A stretch of 50,168 bases of DNA from a virus: positions 1-50,168 of IMG/VR virus record IMGVR_UViG_3300027833_000073. One strand, given 5' to 3'. The translations under genes and the position numbers were made by a program. Shown here in pieces: positions 28,741 through 35,789 of this stretch; the stretch's first letter is position 1; the number at the start of each line of letters is the position of its first letter. The notes beneath the pieces were generated by a model. It saw only the letters and a list, made by a program, of their open reading frames with translations, was not told the DNA's origin and ran no database searches.

Positions 28741-29792
28741 AGAAGTTTTTATATATAGTATTGTTTATGACTGTACATAATGTTTATGCACAGTTAGACA
28801 TATTACGTTTTAGTACTTTTTATGCAAGTTATTCTACAGGTACTCCACAGATTATGCCACCTAGCTTTAAAGTGGAAGGAGTAGCTCCTGACAATGTATG
28901 GGAGCATGTAAGTAATTTCGTAGATGGTAATCTTGTTGAAACAACACAGATTAATGACCCAAATTTAATTATAACATTTGGACTTCGAAAGATAGCAAGG
29001 TTTGACTATCAAAGAAAACAGAATAATTTTTATACAGGTAACGAGCATCAGGCAAGTGATTACGCCACAATATCTAACGCCCCAGGACTTGAATATTTAT
29101 TTCAATATTCTTTTGTAAGAAACAACGGAGCTGAGGTGTCTCAACAAGAATACAATGTTAGGTATATATCTAATATGTTTACAGCTAAAGCTAATTATGT
29201 AAATAATGAGTTAATAAATTTAAGGTATTCATTGGGCGAGGTTAGGTTACGCAAAAGTTTTGGTAGTTTGGACTTTACTTTTGGCGTAGCCCATCGTTCA
29301 CATCCTGTATATGGATGTAATCCTATGGATGATTATCAAGGTACTTGGGAAGAGTTTGCTATTAGTGAGATGTATTTACCTACTGCTAACGGTATATGGA
29401 TGCAAATAACTGATAACGGCCCTGAGTGGATAGCAGGCAGCGATAACGAGTTCTATAAGTATCACTTTGGTAGAGCAGTAAATAACTATAACAAACGTAT
29501 ACTCGACGACTTAGGCTTACAACAAGAGGTGTCAGCAGTTTTAGGATTAGACTATTATCTATACAAAGACAATTACTGGTTGCATGCTTGGGGTTCTGTA
29601 TACCCTATACACAAAGGCTTAACTGATTTTTCGTATCAAAGAGATGCATCACAAGAAGAATGGGATACAGGTGTAATATTTGGAGTTAATTTTAACAGAC
29701 ATTTTAGTATATTCGTAGAGGGTAAGCATCTGAAGTTTTGGGGCTTACCATCTTATGAGTTAAAAACAGGAATAAATTATTTAATATTCTAA
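28728..29792 (+). CDS. Phage-encoded outer-membrane beta-barrel-like protein
   Basis: 354 residues. N-terminal signal peptide: Lys, hydrophobic core LYIVLFMTV, then VYAQ with cleavage likely before Gln. The mature part alternates aromatic/hydrophobic and polar residues in many short strands (LEYLFQYSFVRN, LDFTFGVAHRS, GVNFNRHFSIFVEGKHL) and ends in Phe (INYLIF), the C-terminal sorting signal of outer-membrane barrels. It therefore should be exported and inserted in the host outer membrane. It lies next to the lysis genes. Possible roles are outer-membrane weakening at lysis, superinfection exclusion or transport. Alternative: a periplasmic beta protein. Confidence 0.72.
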   Translation: MEMLKKFLYIVLFMTVHNVYAQLDILRFSTFYASYSTGTPQIMPPSFKVEGVAPDNVWEHVSNFVDGNLVETTQINDPNLIITFGLRKIARFDYQRKQNNFYTGNEHQASDYATISNAPGLEYLFQYSFVRNNGAEVSQQEYNVRYISNMFTAKANYVNNELINLRYSLGEVRLRKSFGSLDFTFGVAHRSHPVYGCNPMDDYQGTWEEFAISEMYLPTANGIWMQITDNGPEWIAGSDNEFYKYHFGRAVNNYNKRILDDLGLQQEVSAVLGLDYYLYKDNYWLHAWGSVYPIHKGLTDFSYQRDASQEEWDTGVIFGVNFNRHFSIFVEGKHLKFWGLPSYELKTGINYLIF

Positions 29793-29793
29793 C

Positions 29794-30072
29794 ATGGCTA
29801 CTAAAATTAATGAAGATACAGAAGTACAAGTAAGCTTAAAAACGTTAGCTGGTATAGCTGCATTAATAGGAACTTTGTGTGCAATGTGGTTTACATTACA
29901 AAATGACATAGCAGAAGCTAGAGCTTTACCTGAACCACTTGACCCTGAAATAAGTAGAGTTGAATTCGACATGAAAGACCAGCTAATTAGGCAAACCATA
30001 ATGTCTACACAGGAAGATGTAACTGAAATCAAAGATGATTTAAAGCTCATCAAGCAAAAACTTTATGAATAA
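29794..30072 (+). CDS. Membrane-anchored coiled-coil protein A (holin/spanin-like)
   Basis: 92 residues: polar N-terminus (1-15), one TM helix (AGIAALIGTLCAMWFTLQ, about 19-36), then a polar helical tail with heptads (VTEIKDDLKLIKQKL). The N-terminal 35 residues match the product at 30553-30879 (KTLAGIAALIG versus KSLIGIVAGII, both followed by WFTL), so the two are paralogues. Overlaps the next gene by 8 nt. Location among lysis genes suggests a holin accessory or inner-membrane spanin-like protein. Confidence 0.68.
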   Translation: MATKINEDTEVQVSLKTLAGIAALIGTLCAMWFTLQNDIAEARALPEPLDPEISRVEFDMKDQLIRQTIMSTQEDVTEIKDDLKLIKQKLYE

Positions 30073-30433
30073 GTTTGTATACATAATATTACTCCCCCTG
30101 ATTACCCATGCACAAGACTTTATTTCTTCTAACACTTTTGAGTCTAAGACTTCTAAAGGAACAGTGGTAATAGAGTTTTGGGCTGAATGGAACAAAGGTA
30201 ATCAAGTGGATTTTTTACCTTCGCTAAAAGATTGCGATGTATACAGAGTAGATATAGTAAAGCACTCATCAATACAAAAAAAATTTAGCATTACTTCTGT
30301 ACCTACAATTGTTATACTTAATAACGGTACTGAAGAACAGAGATTTATCTCTAACATTATGTTACAGTTAAATGCTAATAAAAAGAAAGTACAAAACTCA
30401 ATAGACGATATAACATTCAGCAAGTTTCATTAA
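30065..30433 (+). CDS. Exported thioredoxin-fold protein lacking the CxxC
   Basis: 122 residues. Signal peptide MNKFVYIILLPLITHA, cleavage before Gln, so periplasmic. The thioredoxin strand and helix are clear: TVVIEFWAEWNKGNQVDF aligns with VDFWAEWCGPCK, but both active-site cysteines are replaced by Asn (W-N-K-G-N). The cis-proline loop SVPTIVIL is kept. Only one Cys remains (in DCDVYRVD). It cannot catalyse dithiol exchange; it may bind a periplasmic partner or act as a decoy of host disulfide or cytochrome-maturation proteins. Overlaps genes on both sides (8 nt and 1 nt). Confidence 0.75.
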   Translation: MNKFVYIILLPLITHAQDFISSNTFESKTSKGTVVIEFWAEWNKGNQVDFLPSLKDCDVYRVDIVKHSSIQKKFSITSVPTIVILNNGTEEQRFISNIMLQLNANKKKVQNSIDDITFSKFH

Positions 30434-30552
30434 TGAAAAAACTAAAAACAACTTTCAATAAACTACACACATCAACTATAGCTATAGCTTTTTTCTGGAC
30501 TACTATGGTATTGTGTTACGTAATAGGATTTATAATTTTAACGCATTCTTAG
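30433..30552 (+). CDS. Single-pass membrane microprotein, 39 aa
   Basis: ATG overlaps the preceding stop (TAATG), and the next gene begins directly after its TAG. Basic N-terminus (MKKLKTTFNKLH) then one long hydrophobic helix (AIAFFWTTMVLCYVIGFIIL), giving an N-in topology. Its position between two lysis-associated genes makes it a candidate pinholin or holin regulator; this is inferred from topology and place. Confidence 0.62.
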   Translation: MKKLKTTFNKLHTSTIAIAFFWTTMVLCYVIGFIILTHS

Positions 30553-30879
30553 TTGGAAGATACAATAGACATAAACGAAAGTTCTAAAGTACAATTAGAC
30601 GTTAAAAGTTTAATAGGTATTGTAGCTGGTATTATTTCTCTTGCAGGTATATGGTTTACATTAACTGCAGAAATTTCTCAGCTACAATTAGATGTTGTAC
30701 GTATGCAAGATGATGTAGGACTTAATCATGAGTTCAGAGTTAAGTGGCCTAGAGGCGAAATGGGTGCTTTACCTGATGATGCTAAACAAGATTTAAAAAT
30801 AGAGTACCTGCAAAAAGAGGTGGAGTACCTACGTAAAGTAGTTAAAAATTTAGAAATTAAACAAGCAAAAACTGAGTAA
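30553..30879 (+). CDS. Membrane-anchored coiled-coil protein B (holin/spanin-like)
   Basis: 108 residues if the TTG at 30553, directly after the previous stop, is the start; no ATG lies close in frame. One TM helix (SLIGIVAGIISLAGIWFTL, about 18-36) and a strong C-terminal coiled coil (IEYLQKEVEYLRKVVKNLEI). Paralogue of the 29794 product, but with a longer coil. Stop and the next start share one base. Such a pair could assemble as a heteromer spanning part of the periplasm for lysis. Confidence 0.68.
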   Translation: MEDTIDINESSKVQLDVKSLIGIVAGIISLAGIWFTLTAEISQLQLDVVRMQDDVGLNHEFRVKWPRGEMGALPDDAKQDLKIEYLQKEVEYLRKVVKNLEIKQAKTE

Positions 30880-31334
30880 TGAAGTTAAGTAAGAACTTTG
30901 CGTTATCAGAAATAACGCACAGCAACACAGCTAAACGATTAGGTATAGACAACACTCCTAATGAAAAGCATTTAGCAAACATGAGTTTATTGTTAAACAA
31001 TCTTATACAACCTATGCGAGACTCTATAGGGCCTATACGTATAAGTAGTGGATACAGAGGTAAAGATTTAAATCGAGCTATTGGTGGTAGTAAAAAAAGC
31101 CAGCACTGTAAAGGTCAAGCTTTAGATATACAATTTTGGCAAAACGGAAAAATGATGAACGAACTTATTTTTGAATGGGTTTTAGATTCAGGTTTAGAGT
31201 TTGACCAGATGATTAATGAGTTTGACTTTTCGTGGATACACATTTCTTTAGTTGGAGTTAATAATAGAAAACAAGTACTCGAAGCCTACAAAGATGAGGA
31301 TGGAGATACAAAATACAAATATGCAGATGTTTAA
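30879..31334 (+). CDS. Endolysin, M15-family peptidoglycan peptidase
   Basis: 151 residues, M15/VanY-type fold (Peptidase_M15_3). Conserved pieces: RISSGYRGKDLNRAIGG (54-70), SQH with Zn ligand H76, GQALDI with ligand D83, and the WIHIS motif with ligand H121; an acidic residue near E114 is the likely base. The enzyme should cut peptide stems of peptidoglycan. No signal peptide, so it needs a holin for release, and a holin-like gene overlaps its end. All key ligands are present, unlike the amidase-like gene downstream. Confidence 0.9.
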   Translation: MKLSKNFALSEITHSNTAKRLGIDNTPNEKHLANMSLLLNNLIQPMRDSIGPIRISSGYRGKDLNRAIGGSKKSQHCKGQALDIQFWQNGKMMNELIFEWVLDSGLEFDQMINEFDFSWIHISLVGVNNRKQVLEAYKDEDGDTKYKYADV

Positions 31335-31716
31335 AAATATAATAGGTAAATTAGTAGGTCAAGCTTCTACTATAATAGATGAGGTAGTAACTACTGACGA
31401 AGAAAGATTAGTTCTTAAAAATAAGTTAGAACAATTAGGCCAACAGCATGAGCAAGAGGTGTTTAAGTTAGAGGTAGAAGACCGTAAAAGTGCACGTAAT
31501 TTATTTGCTGATGATAGCATTATACAAAAAGTTCTAGCTATTATTTTTACGGGAGCATATTTTTTTCTATCTTACACCATGTTTAAGTACTTTGTAATGA
31601 ATACGTTAGAATTATCTGACTATGAAATAGGATTTATAAGTACAGTATTTGGAGCTATGTCAAGTAAAGTAAATACAATAATTGACTTTTTCTTTGGCGG
31701 CTCTTCTAAAAAATAG
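31327..31716 (+). CDS. Holin-like membrane protein
   Basis: Start chosen at ATG 31327 (ATG 31321 also possible), overlapping the endolysin stop; the longer frame to 31252 would overlap the endolysin by 80 nt. 129 residues: an amphipathic N-terminus, a charged helix (LEQLGQQHEQEVFKLEVEDR), then two hydrophobic segments (VLAIIFTGAYFFLSYTMF and IGFISTVFGAMSS) and a basic GGSSKK tail. This order, with the conserved 'FGGSSxK' end, is typical of 2-3 TM holins in phages of Gram-negative bacteria. It would permeabilise the inner membrane for the M15 endolysin. Confidence 0.72.
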   Translation: MFKNIIGKLVGQASTIIDEVVTTDEERLVLKNKLEQLGQQHEQEVFKLEVEDRKSARNLFADDSIIQKVLAIIFTGAYFFLSYTMFKYFVMNTLELSDYEIGFISTVFGAMSSKVNTIIDFFFGGSSKK

Positions 31717-31722
31717 TTAGTA

Positions 31723-31908
31723 ATGGCAATAGAAGAAAGCGTTTGTTATAAGATTTTAAAGCGTTCAGAGGTAGGTAGAAAGAAATATGGTGTAACCATG
31801 GAGCGAGACGACTTAACTGAATTACAATGGCTTATACACGCACAGGAAGAGGCAATGGATTTAGCTGTATACTTAGAAAAACTTATTACAGAAAAAACTA
31901 AATCATGA
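31723..31908 (+). CDS. MazG-like helical protein, 61 aa
   Basis: Pattern VGRKKYGVTMERDDLTELQW followed by HAQEEAMDLAVYLEKL. The EExxD-type helix and the 'KYG...R.DLT...WL.HA.EE..D...YL' pattern are typical of small phage MazG-like or helical NTP-pyrophosphohydrolase relatives. At 61 residues it holds only the core helices and may need to oligomerise. Overlaps the next gene by 4 nt. Nucleotide-pool clean-up is a guess from the family. Confidence 0.6.
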   Translation: MAIEESVCYKILKRSEVGRKKYGVTMERDDLTELQWLIHAQEEAMDLAVYLEKLITEKTKS

Positions 31909-32285
31909 TACAATATCTTATTATACATTCAACTGGTACAGAAAAGGATTACGTACCTGAGAAAAAAGAATATAATTTATCTGTATCTTGTGACATAGTT
32001 CATTTTAATGGACAGCTTTCAAGCTACAAAGCAATCACAGAGCACCCATCCTCAAATGAAACCTATCAGCATATAGCATATATAGGGGGTAAAATAGATG
32101 GCAAAGCTTCTGACACTGCAACTTGGAAACAGTACGATAGCATGGAGCACATAGTGATGTATCACTTACTTTATAATCAAAATTTAAAGGTAGGTTGTTC
32201 ATCACTTTTTTTTGATAACAAAGCAGGCTTAGATGTTAGGCGTTGGTTAGAAGATATAGGAGTAAATAAAAAAAATATAATGTAA
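31905..32285 (+). CDS. Amidase_2-like protein lacking zinc ligands
   Basis: 126 residues. The start YLIIHSTGT matches the first strand of N-acetylmuramoyl-L-alanine amidases (H8 in the first ligand place), and HIAYIGGKIDG, then DTATWKQ, fit the 'IGGI...DTRT..Q' core. The last block, VGCSSLFFDNKAGLDVRRWL, aligns with 'VGH.....K.CP.FDV..WL', but the second His is Cys and the Cys-Pro pair is deleted. Zinc binding and amidase activity are therefore doubtful. It could be a cell-wall-binding or regulatory relic, as T7 lysozyme-type proteins also bind RNA polymerase. Confidence 0.65.
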   Translation: MIQYLIIHSTGTEKDYVPEKKEYNLSVSCDIVHFNGQLSSYKAITEHPSSNETYQHIAYIGGKIDGKASDTATWKQYDSMEHIVMYHLLYNQNLKVGCSSLFFDNKAGLDVRRWLEDIGVNKKNIM

Positions 32286-32425
32286 TGAGAATAGAGATAG
32301 GTTTATATAGTGGTGTTTTGATAGGTGTGAGAAGTTTTTCTCAAGACGAGAGTTATCCGTATACAGAAACTCATATATATTTACCTTTTATATATGTAGC
32401 TTTTATAAATTCAGAATCTAAATAA
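32285..32425 (+). CDS. Small protein, 46 aa, unknown
   Basis: TAATG junction with the amidase-like gene and the next ATG following directly after its TAA. Sequence is beta-like and hydrophobic (GLYSGVLIGVRSFS, then THIYLPFIYVAFI), similar in style to small proteins found beside lysis genes in flavobacterial phages. No function can be given. The perfect junctions on both sides are the main support. Confidence 0.6.
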   Translation: MRIEIGLYSGVLIGVRSFSQDESYPYTETHIYLPFIYVAFINSESK

Positions 32426-32704
32426 ATGGCTCGTAATACATTAGCTGGTAAGGGTAAAGGTAAAAGTAAAAGTGCTGCGTACTACGCTGCAAACCCTGAA
32501 GCTCGTAAAAAAAAGCAAGCGTACGATAAAAAGTACCATTCTACAGATAAACGTAAGAAATACAGGTCTGAACTTAATGCCAAAAACCGTAAAGCAGGTA
32601 CGTATGGTAATAAAGACGGTAAAGACATGTCCCATAAGAAAAATGGAAAGATGGTGAAGGAAGGTCAATCCAAGAATAGAGCAAGAAACCGTGGAAAGAA
32701 ATAA
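32426..32704 (+). CDS. Lys/Arg-rich small phage protein, 92 aa
   Basis: Strongly basic and Asn-rich: SAAYYAANPEARKKKQAYDK, KYRSELNAKNRKAGTYGN, then a SKNRARNRGKK end. This pattern occurs in small proteins of many marine phages and in the neighbourhood of HNH nucleases, but the His/Asn metal site of HNH is not present. Nucleic-acid binding is likely from charge. Overlaps the metallophosphoesterase gene by 14 nt. Confidence 0.7.
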   Translation: MARNTLAGKGKGKSKSAAYYAANPEARKKKQAYDKKYHSTDKRKKYRSELNAKNRKAGTYGNKDGKDMSHKKNGKMVKEGQSKNRARNRGKK

Positions 32705-34016
32705 CAAAAATGATAAGTTACGTAGTTACTTATTAAAGAATCCAGAAAAGCTTAGAGGTGATTATGCATACACAGCTAAGATGTTTGACAGTACATACGA
32801 AGCTGTTAGAATGCAAGCTAGAAAACTCAGAGCTGCATTTGATGACAATATCAAAGCAGCATCATACTCATCTGACGAAGTACCAGAAGAGAAAGTTATA
32901 ACTAATGAAAAGAAAGATTCATTACTTGTATCTGTAGAGAACAGCAGTAGAGTTAAATCACTAGACGACCTTATAAATAATTGTAATGTAGACTTGTCTA
33001 CATGGGAAGTTGATTGGTTTGATATTGGTACATACGAAGTTACGGGGTTTGATAATGACAGAAAACCTGTCACTGTAACTATGTACAGAACTAAGGCTAA
33101 GTTTAAAAAGATAGACATCTGGAAAAACTTAGCACAATTAAAAGACGATTTAAAACAAGACCTGTTCGAGGCATTTCAATCCTATGCACTTAAACCTACT
33201 TATAACACTGATAAGGAAGAAAGCGAAGGCTATCTGCTCGAAGTTGGGGCATACGACTTGCATCTTGGCAAGTTGGGCATTACTGGCGATAGTTATAGTC
33301 TTGATGTGGCTAGGGATAGGCTTTTCTCTGCTATTCATTCCCTTTTTCATAGAGCGAGAGGATTCCGAATCGAAGAAATAGTCTTTGTTGTAGGTAATGA
33401 CTTCTTAAATATAGATAGAGCTAACCCGTTTAATTCAACAACTGCAGGTACACCACAAAGTAATACAGTATCTGCATACGAAGCTTACAGGTATGGAAGA
33501 AAATTGCTTGTTGAAGCAATAAATTTGTTGTCTGAAAAAGCTCCTGTCCGTGTTGTTGTTATTCCTGGTAATCATGACGAAGAATCTATGTTACATATGG
33601 GAGACGCACTTGAAGCGTTATACGAAAAAACTCCACATGTAACAGTAGACAATAGCCGACCACTAATGAAAGCATATAAGTACGGTGAATGTTTACTGAT
33701 ATTTGACCATGGTAACAGAGTTAAGAACTACAAAAACCTTGCGTCTGTCATCTCCCAACGCTTCAGAGATGTATGGAGTAGCGTAAGACACATTGAGGTC
33801 CATAGAGGGCATCTACATAGCCTTAAAACAAGTTACATGGGTCAAGTTGAAGAGTTGAACGGTATTGCAGTGAGACACTTAGGAAGTATGAGTCCTACTG
33901 ACCAATGGCATGATGATAGTGGATACTTATCTACAGTGAAGCGTGCACATGCATTTGTTTGGCACAAAGAACATGGAATGCAGTGCGAGTATTATTACAA
34001 TGTGCCTGTTAAGTAA
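32691..34016 (+). CDS. Calcineurin-like metallophosphoesterase
   Basis: 441 residues from a GTG start overlapping the previous gene by 14 nt. Residues 1-60 look like a helix-turn-helix (YAYTAKMFDSTYEAVRMQAR). The catalytic domain (about 180-420) has every metallophosphoesterase motif: D189-x-H191 (YDLHLGK), GND 235-237, GNHD 293-296, FDHGN around H340 and GHLH 373-376. It should be a two-metal phosphodiesterase or phosphatase acting on nucleic acid or nucleotides; substrate unknown. Last plus-strand gene; it faces the early operon tail-to-tail with an 18-nt gap. Confidence 0.87.
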   Translation: MERNNKNDKLRSYLLKNPEKLRGDYAYTAKMFDSTYEAVRMQARKLRAAFDDNIKAASYSSDEVPEEKVITNEKKDSLLVSVENSSRVKSLDDLINNCNVDLSTWEVDWFDIGTYEVTGFDNDRKPVTVTMYRTKAKFKKIDIWKNLAQLKDDLKQDLFEAFQSYALKPTYNTDKEESEGYLLEVGAYDLHLGKLGITGDSYSLDVARDRLFSAIHSLFHRARGFRIEEIVFVVGNDFLNIDRANPFNSTTAGTPQSNTVSAYEAYRYGRKLLVEAINLLSEKAPVRVVVIPGNHDEESMLHMGDALEALYEKTPHVTVDNSRPLMKAYKYGECLLIFDHGNRVKNYKNLASVISQRFRDVWSSVRHIEVHRGHLHSLKTSYMGQVEELNGIAVRHLGSMSPTDQWHDDSGYLSTVKRAHAFVWHKEHGMQCEYYYNVPVK

Positions 34017-34034
34017 TAACTACTGTGCATACCT

Positions 34035-34298
34035 TTAGGAATATTTTAAAAAATTTAATACTTTAGACAAGTGTATTAATCTAACGGATTTATTAAATGA
34101 AGAACTTGACTCTGCCTTATCGTGACATGACCTACATAGTGCTGCAAGATTTTCTATATAGTCTTTCTCTGAACCCCCCATTCCTCGAGGCTGAATATGA
34201 TGAATATCTACAGCTACTTGTCCACACATGGTACACAGAATGTGGTCACTTATGTCTAAATTAAAGAAGGTAGTATATACTTTTTTATGTTTAACCAT
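34035..34298 (-). CDS. HNH endonuclease, 87 aa
   Basis: Compact HNH: zinc cysteines C22xxC25 and C55xxC58, catalytic VDIHHI (H33/H34), GMGGS, and IENLAALCRSCH with N50 and H59. Length is normal for a free-standing phage HNH nicking or cutting enzyme, often used in DNA packaging or as a homing factor. Last gene of the minus-strand operon. Its ATG overlaps the preceding small gene's stop (TAATG). Confidence 0.87.
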   Translation of the reverse strand: MVKHKKVYTTFFNLDISDHILCTMCGQVAVDIHHIQPRGMGGSEKDYIENLAALCRSCHDKAESSSSFNKSVRLIHLSKVLNFLKYS

Positions 34299-34471
34299 TA
34301 TTTTTTCTTTTTACAAGTACAGCTTCGCTTGCATGTATTCTGTACTTCATTCTTAGGTATCTTTGCAAAACTTTCAATGTTGTACCTTTTTTGATTGATG
34401 CTCGGAGCACCTTTGATATTATTCCACGCATTTTTAATAGTTTTAATTAGTATTGCTATCCCTGGTATCAT
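34298..34471 (-). CDS. Small Cys-tailed protein, 57 aa
   Basis: ATG at 34469-34471 lies inside the end of the upstream gene and the stop overlaps the HNH start as TAATG. Product MIPGIAILIKTIKNAWNNIK has a short hydrophobic helix at the N-terminus and ends in TCKRSCTCKKKK, with three cysteines that might bind metal. No family recognised. The two coupled junctions and sensible codons support translation. Confidence 0.6.
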   Translation of the reverse strand: MIPGIAILIKTIKNAWNNIKGAPSINQKRYNIESFAKIPKNEVQNTCKRSCTCKKKK

Positions 34472-34664
34472 CTTCAATTTTGTTTAATTCATCAAATCGT
34501 TTTATTTTTAAATTTTTTAAACGACGTTCTAATTCATTTTCGCTGATAACTATACCAAACTTTTTTCTTAGAAATCTTTTGGCCTTATTAAACCCTTTAC
34601 CAGCATTGTAGTATATATCTACTACATAGTTGATTATTTCTCTGTTGTCTTGTTTTGCTTTCAT
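34443..34664 (-). CDS. Small helical basic protein, 73 aa
   Basis: Lys/Arg-rich and helical with a possible helix-turn-helix (KRFLRKKFGIVISENELERR). Overlaps the 23-aa microprotein upstream by 4 nt (ATGA) and the 57-aa gene downstream by 29 nt. DNA-binding is plausible from charge and pattern but no family is recognised. Confidence 0.6.
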   Translation of the reverse strand: MKAKQDNREIINYVVDIYYNAGKGFNKAKRFLRKKFGIVISENELERRLKNLKIKRFDELNKIEDDTRDSNTN

Positions 34665-34732
34665 GTAAATTTTTCTAATATAGCTACAATAGCTATTATG
34701 AATATTACAAATATAATAATGTTTTCTAACAT
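34661..34732 (-). CDS. 23-aa transmembrane microprotein
   Basis: Frame MLENIIIFVIFIIAIVAILE plus three residues: essentially one TM helix. ATGA overlap with the next gene, as elsewhere in this operon. Too short for homology. The start follows a 110-nt gap with two hairpins. It may be a small membrane effector, or only a translational lead-in for the gene behind it. Confidence 0.45.
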   Translation of the reverse strand: MLENIIIFVIFIIAIVAILEKFT

Positions 34733-34766
34733 GTATATAAGTTTAAGTTATAAACCATAGCCAAAA

Positions 34767-34821
34767 GTAGAGTGACTTAAGCTCTACCTTTGACGCTGAC
34801 TTGCCTAGCACCCCTGCTAGG
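34767..34821 (-). other. Two tandem intercistronic hairpins
   Basis: GTAGAG/CTCTAC (34767-34772 with 34782-34787) and CCTAGC/GCTAGG (34804-34809 with 34816-34821), both perfect 6-bp stems, lie in the gap between the genes ending at 34843 and starting at 34732. On the minus strand the first is followed by TTTT. They may slow or partly end transcription, or mark an RNA-processing site. Confidence 0.45.
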
Positions 34822-34842
34822 TCTTGGCATTGTGTGTTCCAC

Positions 34843-35139
34843 TCACGCAGGAAACTCTCGTTCAAACCTTTTAATAGTCATACCAGTATAAGCTAACTCT
34901 TCATGTATTGTAGTTATCTTAATCTCAACACCACGCTTGTTAATGTTTTCTTGTTCAAGCCTGGATAACAAGTTTGGATTCCAATACCTATCATTTAATA
35001 TTTCTAACGTATTACCTATACATACTACATCAGCAGACCTATACTTTTTTTTATTATCTAGGACTAATGAATCATTTTTCTTTACAAATTTTGTAGCTGT
35101 ATATGTAATGCGTAGATAATATATTGGTGCGCTATTCAT
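34843..35139 (-). CDS. Unknown early protein, 98 aa
   Basis: Mixed alpha/beta, overlapping the DnaA-like gene by 8 nt. Segments YYLRITYTATKFVKK and EIKITTIHEELAYTGMTI look like paired beta strands. No known motif. The gene sits after the DnaA-like protein in the replication operon, so a role in replication or host takeover is possible. Confidence 0.65.
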   Translation of the reverse strand: MNSAPIYYLRITYTATKFVKKNDSLVLDNKKKYRSADVVCIGNTLEILNDRYWNPNLLSRLEQENINKRGVEIKITTIHEELAYTGMTIKRFEREFPA

Positions 35140-35644
35140 TTAACAAATCAACTACAGTTATTATTTTACTTTCAAGATTCTTAATCTCTGCCGTAAGCTG
35201 TAGATTTATTTCTTTAAGTTTCTTGTTTGTTAATTCACCTATGTTATAATCTTTTTCACCTCCTGGGCCGTATAGTACATCTTTAACGTGTGTAGTTAAA
35301 GAATAGTAAAGCTCTCTACTTTTTTTATTCATGCATAAAGTTTCTTCATACATGTTTATGTAATGTAGTATAGTTGCGTGATGTTTGTTAAACATCTTAC
35401 CCACCTGTGATACTGTTACATTAAAGTATTCACTGACAACTGAAGCTATAATAGCGTTTGTTTCTACATACACTCTTTTTCTACTACCCAGCATATCATA
35501 TTTTATATCTTCATGTAAGTATGCTTTTATAAATATGTTAGATATTAATTCTTTTTCTTTATCCGTAATGCTCAGGGAACATACTCTTTGCAAGTTGTTC
35601 ATCCAAGGCTTCGATTTCAATACAGATTTTTGTACTTTCTCCAT
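35132..35644 (-). CDS. DnaA domain IV-like DNA-binding protein
   Basis: 170 residues, no ATPase motifs. Residues about 55-102 (RKRVYVETNAIIASVVSEYF, then VSQVGKMFNKHHATILHYI) match the DnaA C-terminal helix-turn-helix: the 'IG..F..RDHTTVLHA' block is present with H89-A-T-I-L-H. The C-terminus is a coiled coil. Either Met1 or Met15 (35602) could be the start, since the gene overlaps its upstream neighbour by 86 or 44 nt. It could bind DnaA boxes or phage origins, either to recruit helicase or to compete with host DnaA. No classic DnaA box was noticed in the noncoding region. Confidence 0.7.
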   Translation of the reverse strand: MEKVQKSVLKSKPWMNNLQRVCSLSITDKEKELISNIFIKAYLHEDIKYDMLGSRKRVYVETNAIIASVVSEYFNVTVSQVGKMFNKHHATILHYINMYEETLCMNKKSRELYYSLTTHVKDVLYGPGGEKDYNIGELTNKKLKEINLQLTAEIKNLESKIITVVDLLNE

Positions 35645-35789
35645 GTGCTTTTTCTTTTTCTTGTTTAGTACTATCTATTCCTAAATTAGATTGTATCACT
35701 GCGTTTTTATGTAACAACGTGTCTACTAATTTTCTTACCCTCTTATCATAATAATAAGGAGTTAAGTCTGCTTGCTTTGTTTTGTCCAT
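35559..35789 (-). CDS. Unknown helical protein, 76 aa
   Basis: Charged helical protein (EALDEQLAKSMFPEHYG end) overlapping GGCT upstream by 44 nt and the DnaA-like gene downstream. Both overlaps are long for this operon, which lowers certainty about exact starts, but the coding look is good. No motif recognised. Confidence 0.55.
   Translation of the reverse strand: MDKTKQADLTPYYYDKRVRKLVDTLLHKNAVIQSNLGIDSTKQEKEKAHGESTKICIEIEALDEQLAKSMFPEHYG

Noticed and set aside
33184-33381. Plus-strand 65-aa hydrophobic ORF
   Set aside because: It lies wholly inside the metallophosphoesterase gene in another frame; that enzyme has all its motifs.
34017-34034. Bidirectional terminator between convergent genes
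   Set aside because: The 18-nt gap and its flanks show no stable inverted repeat.
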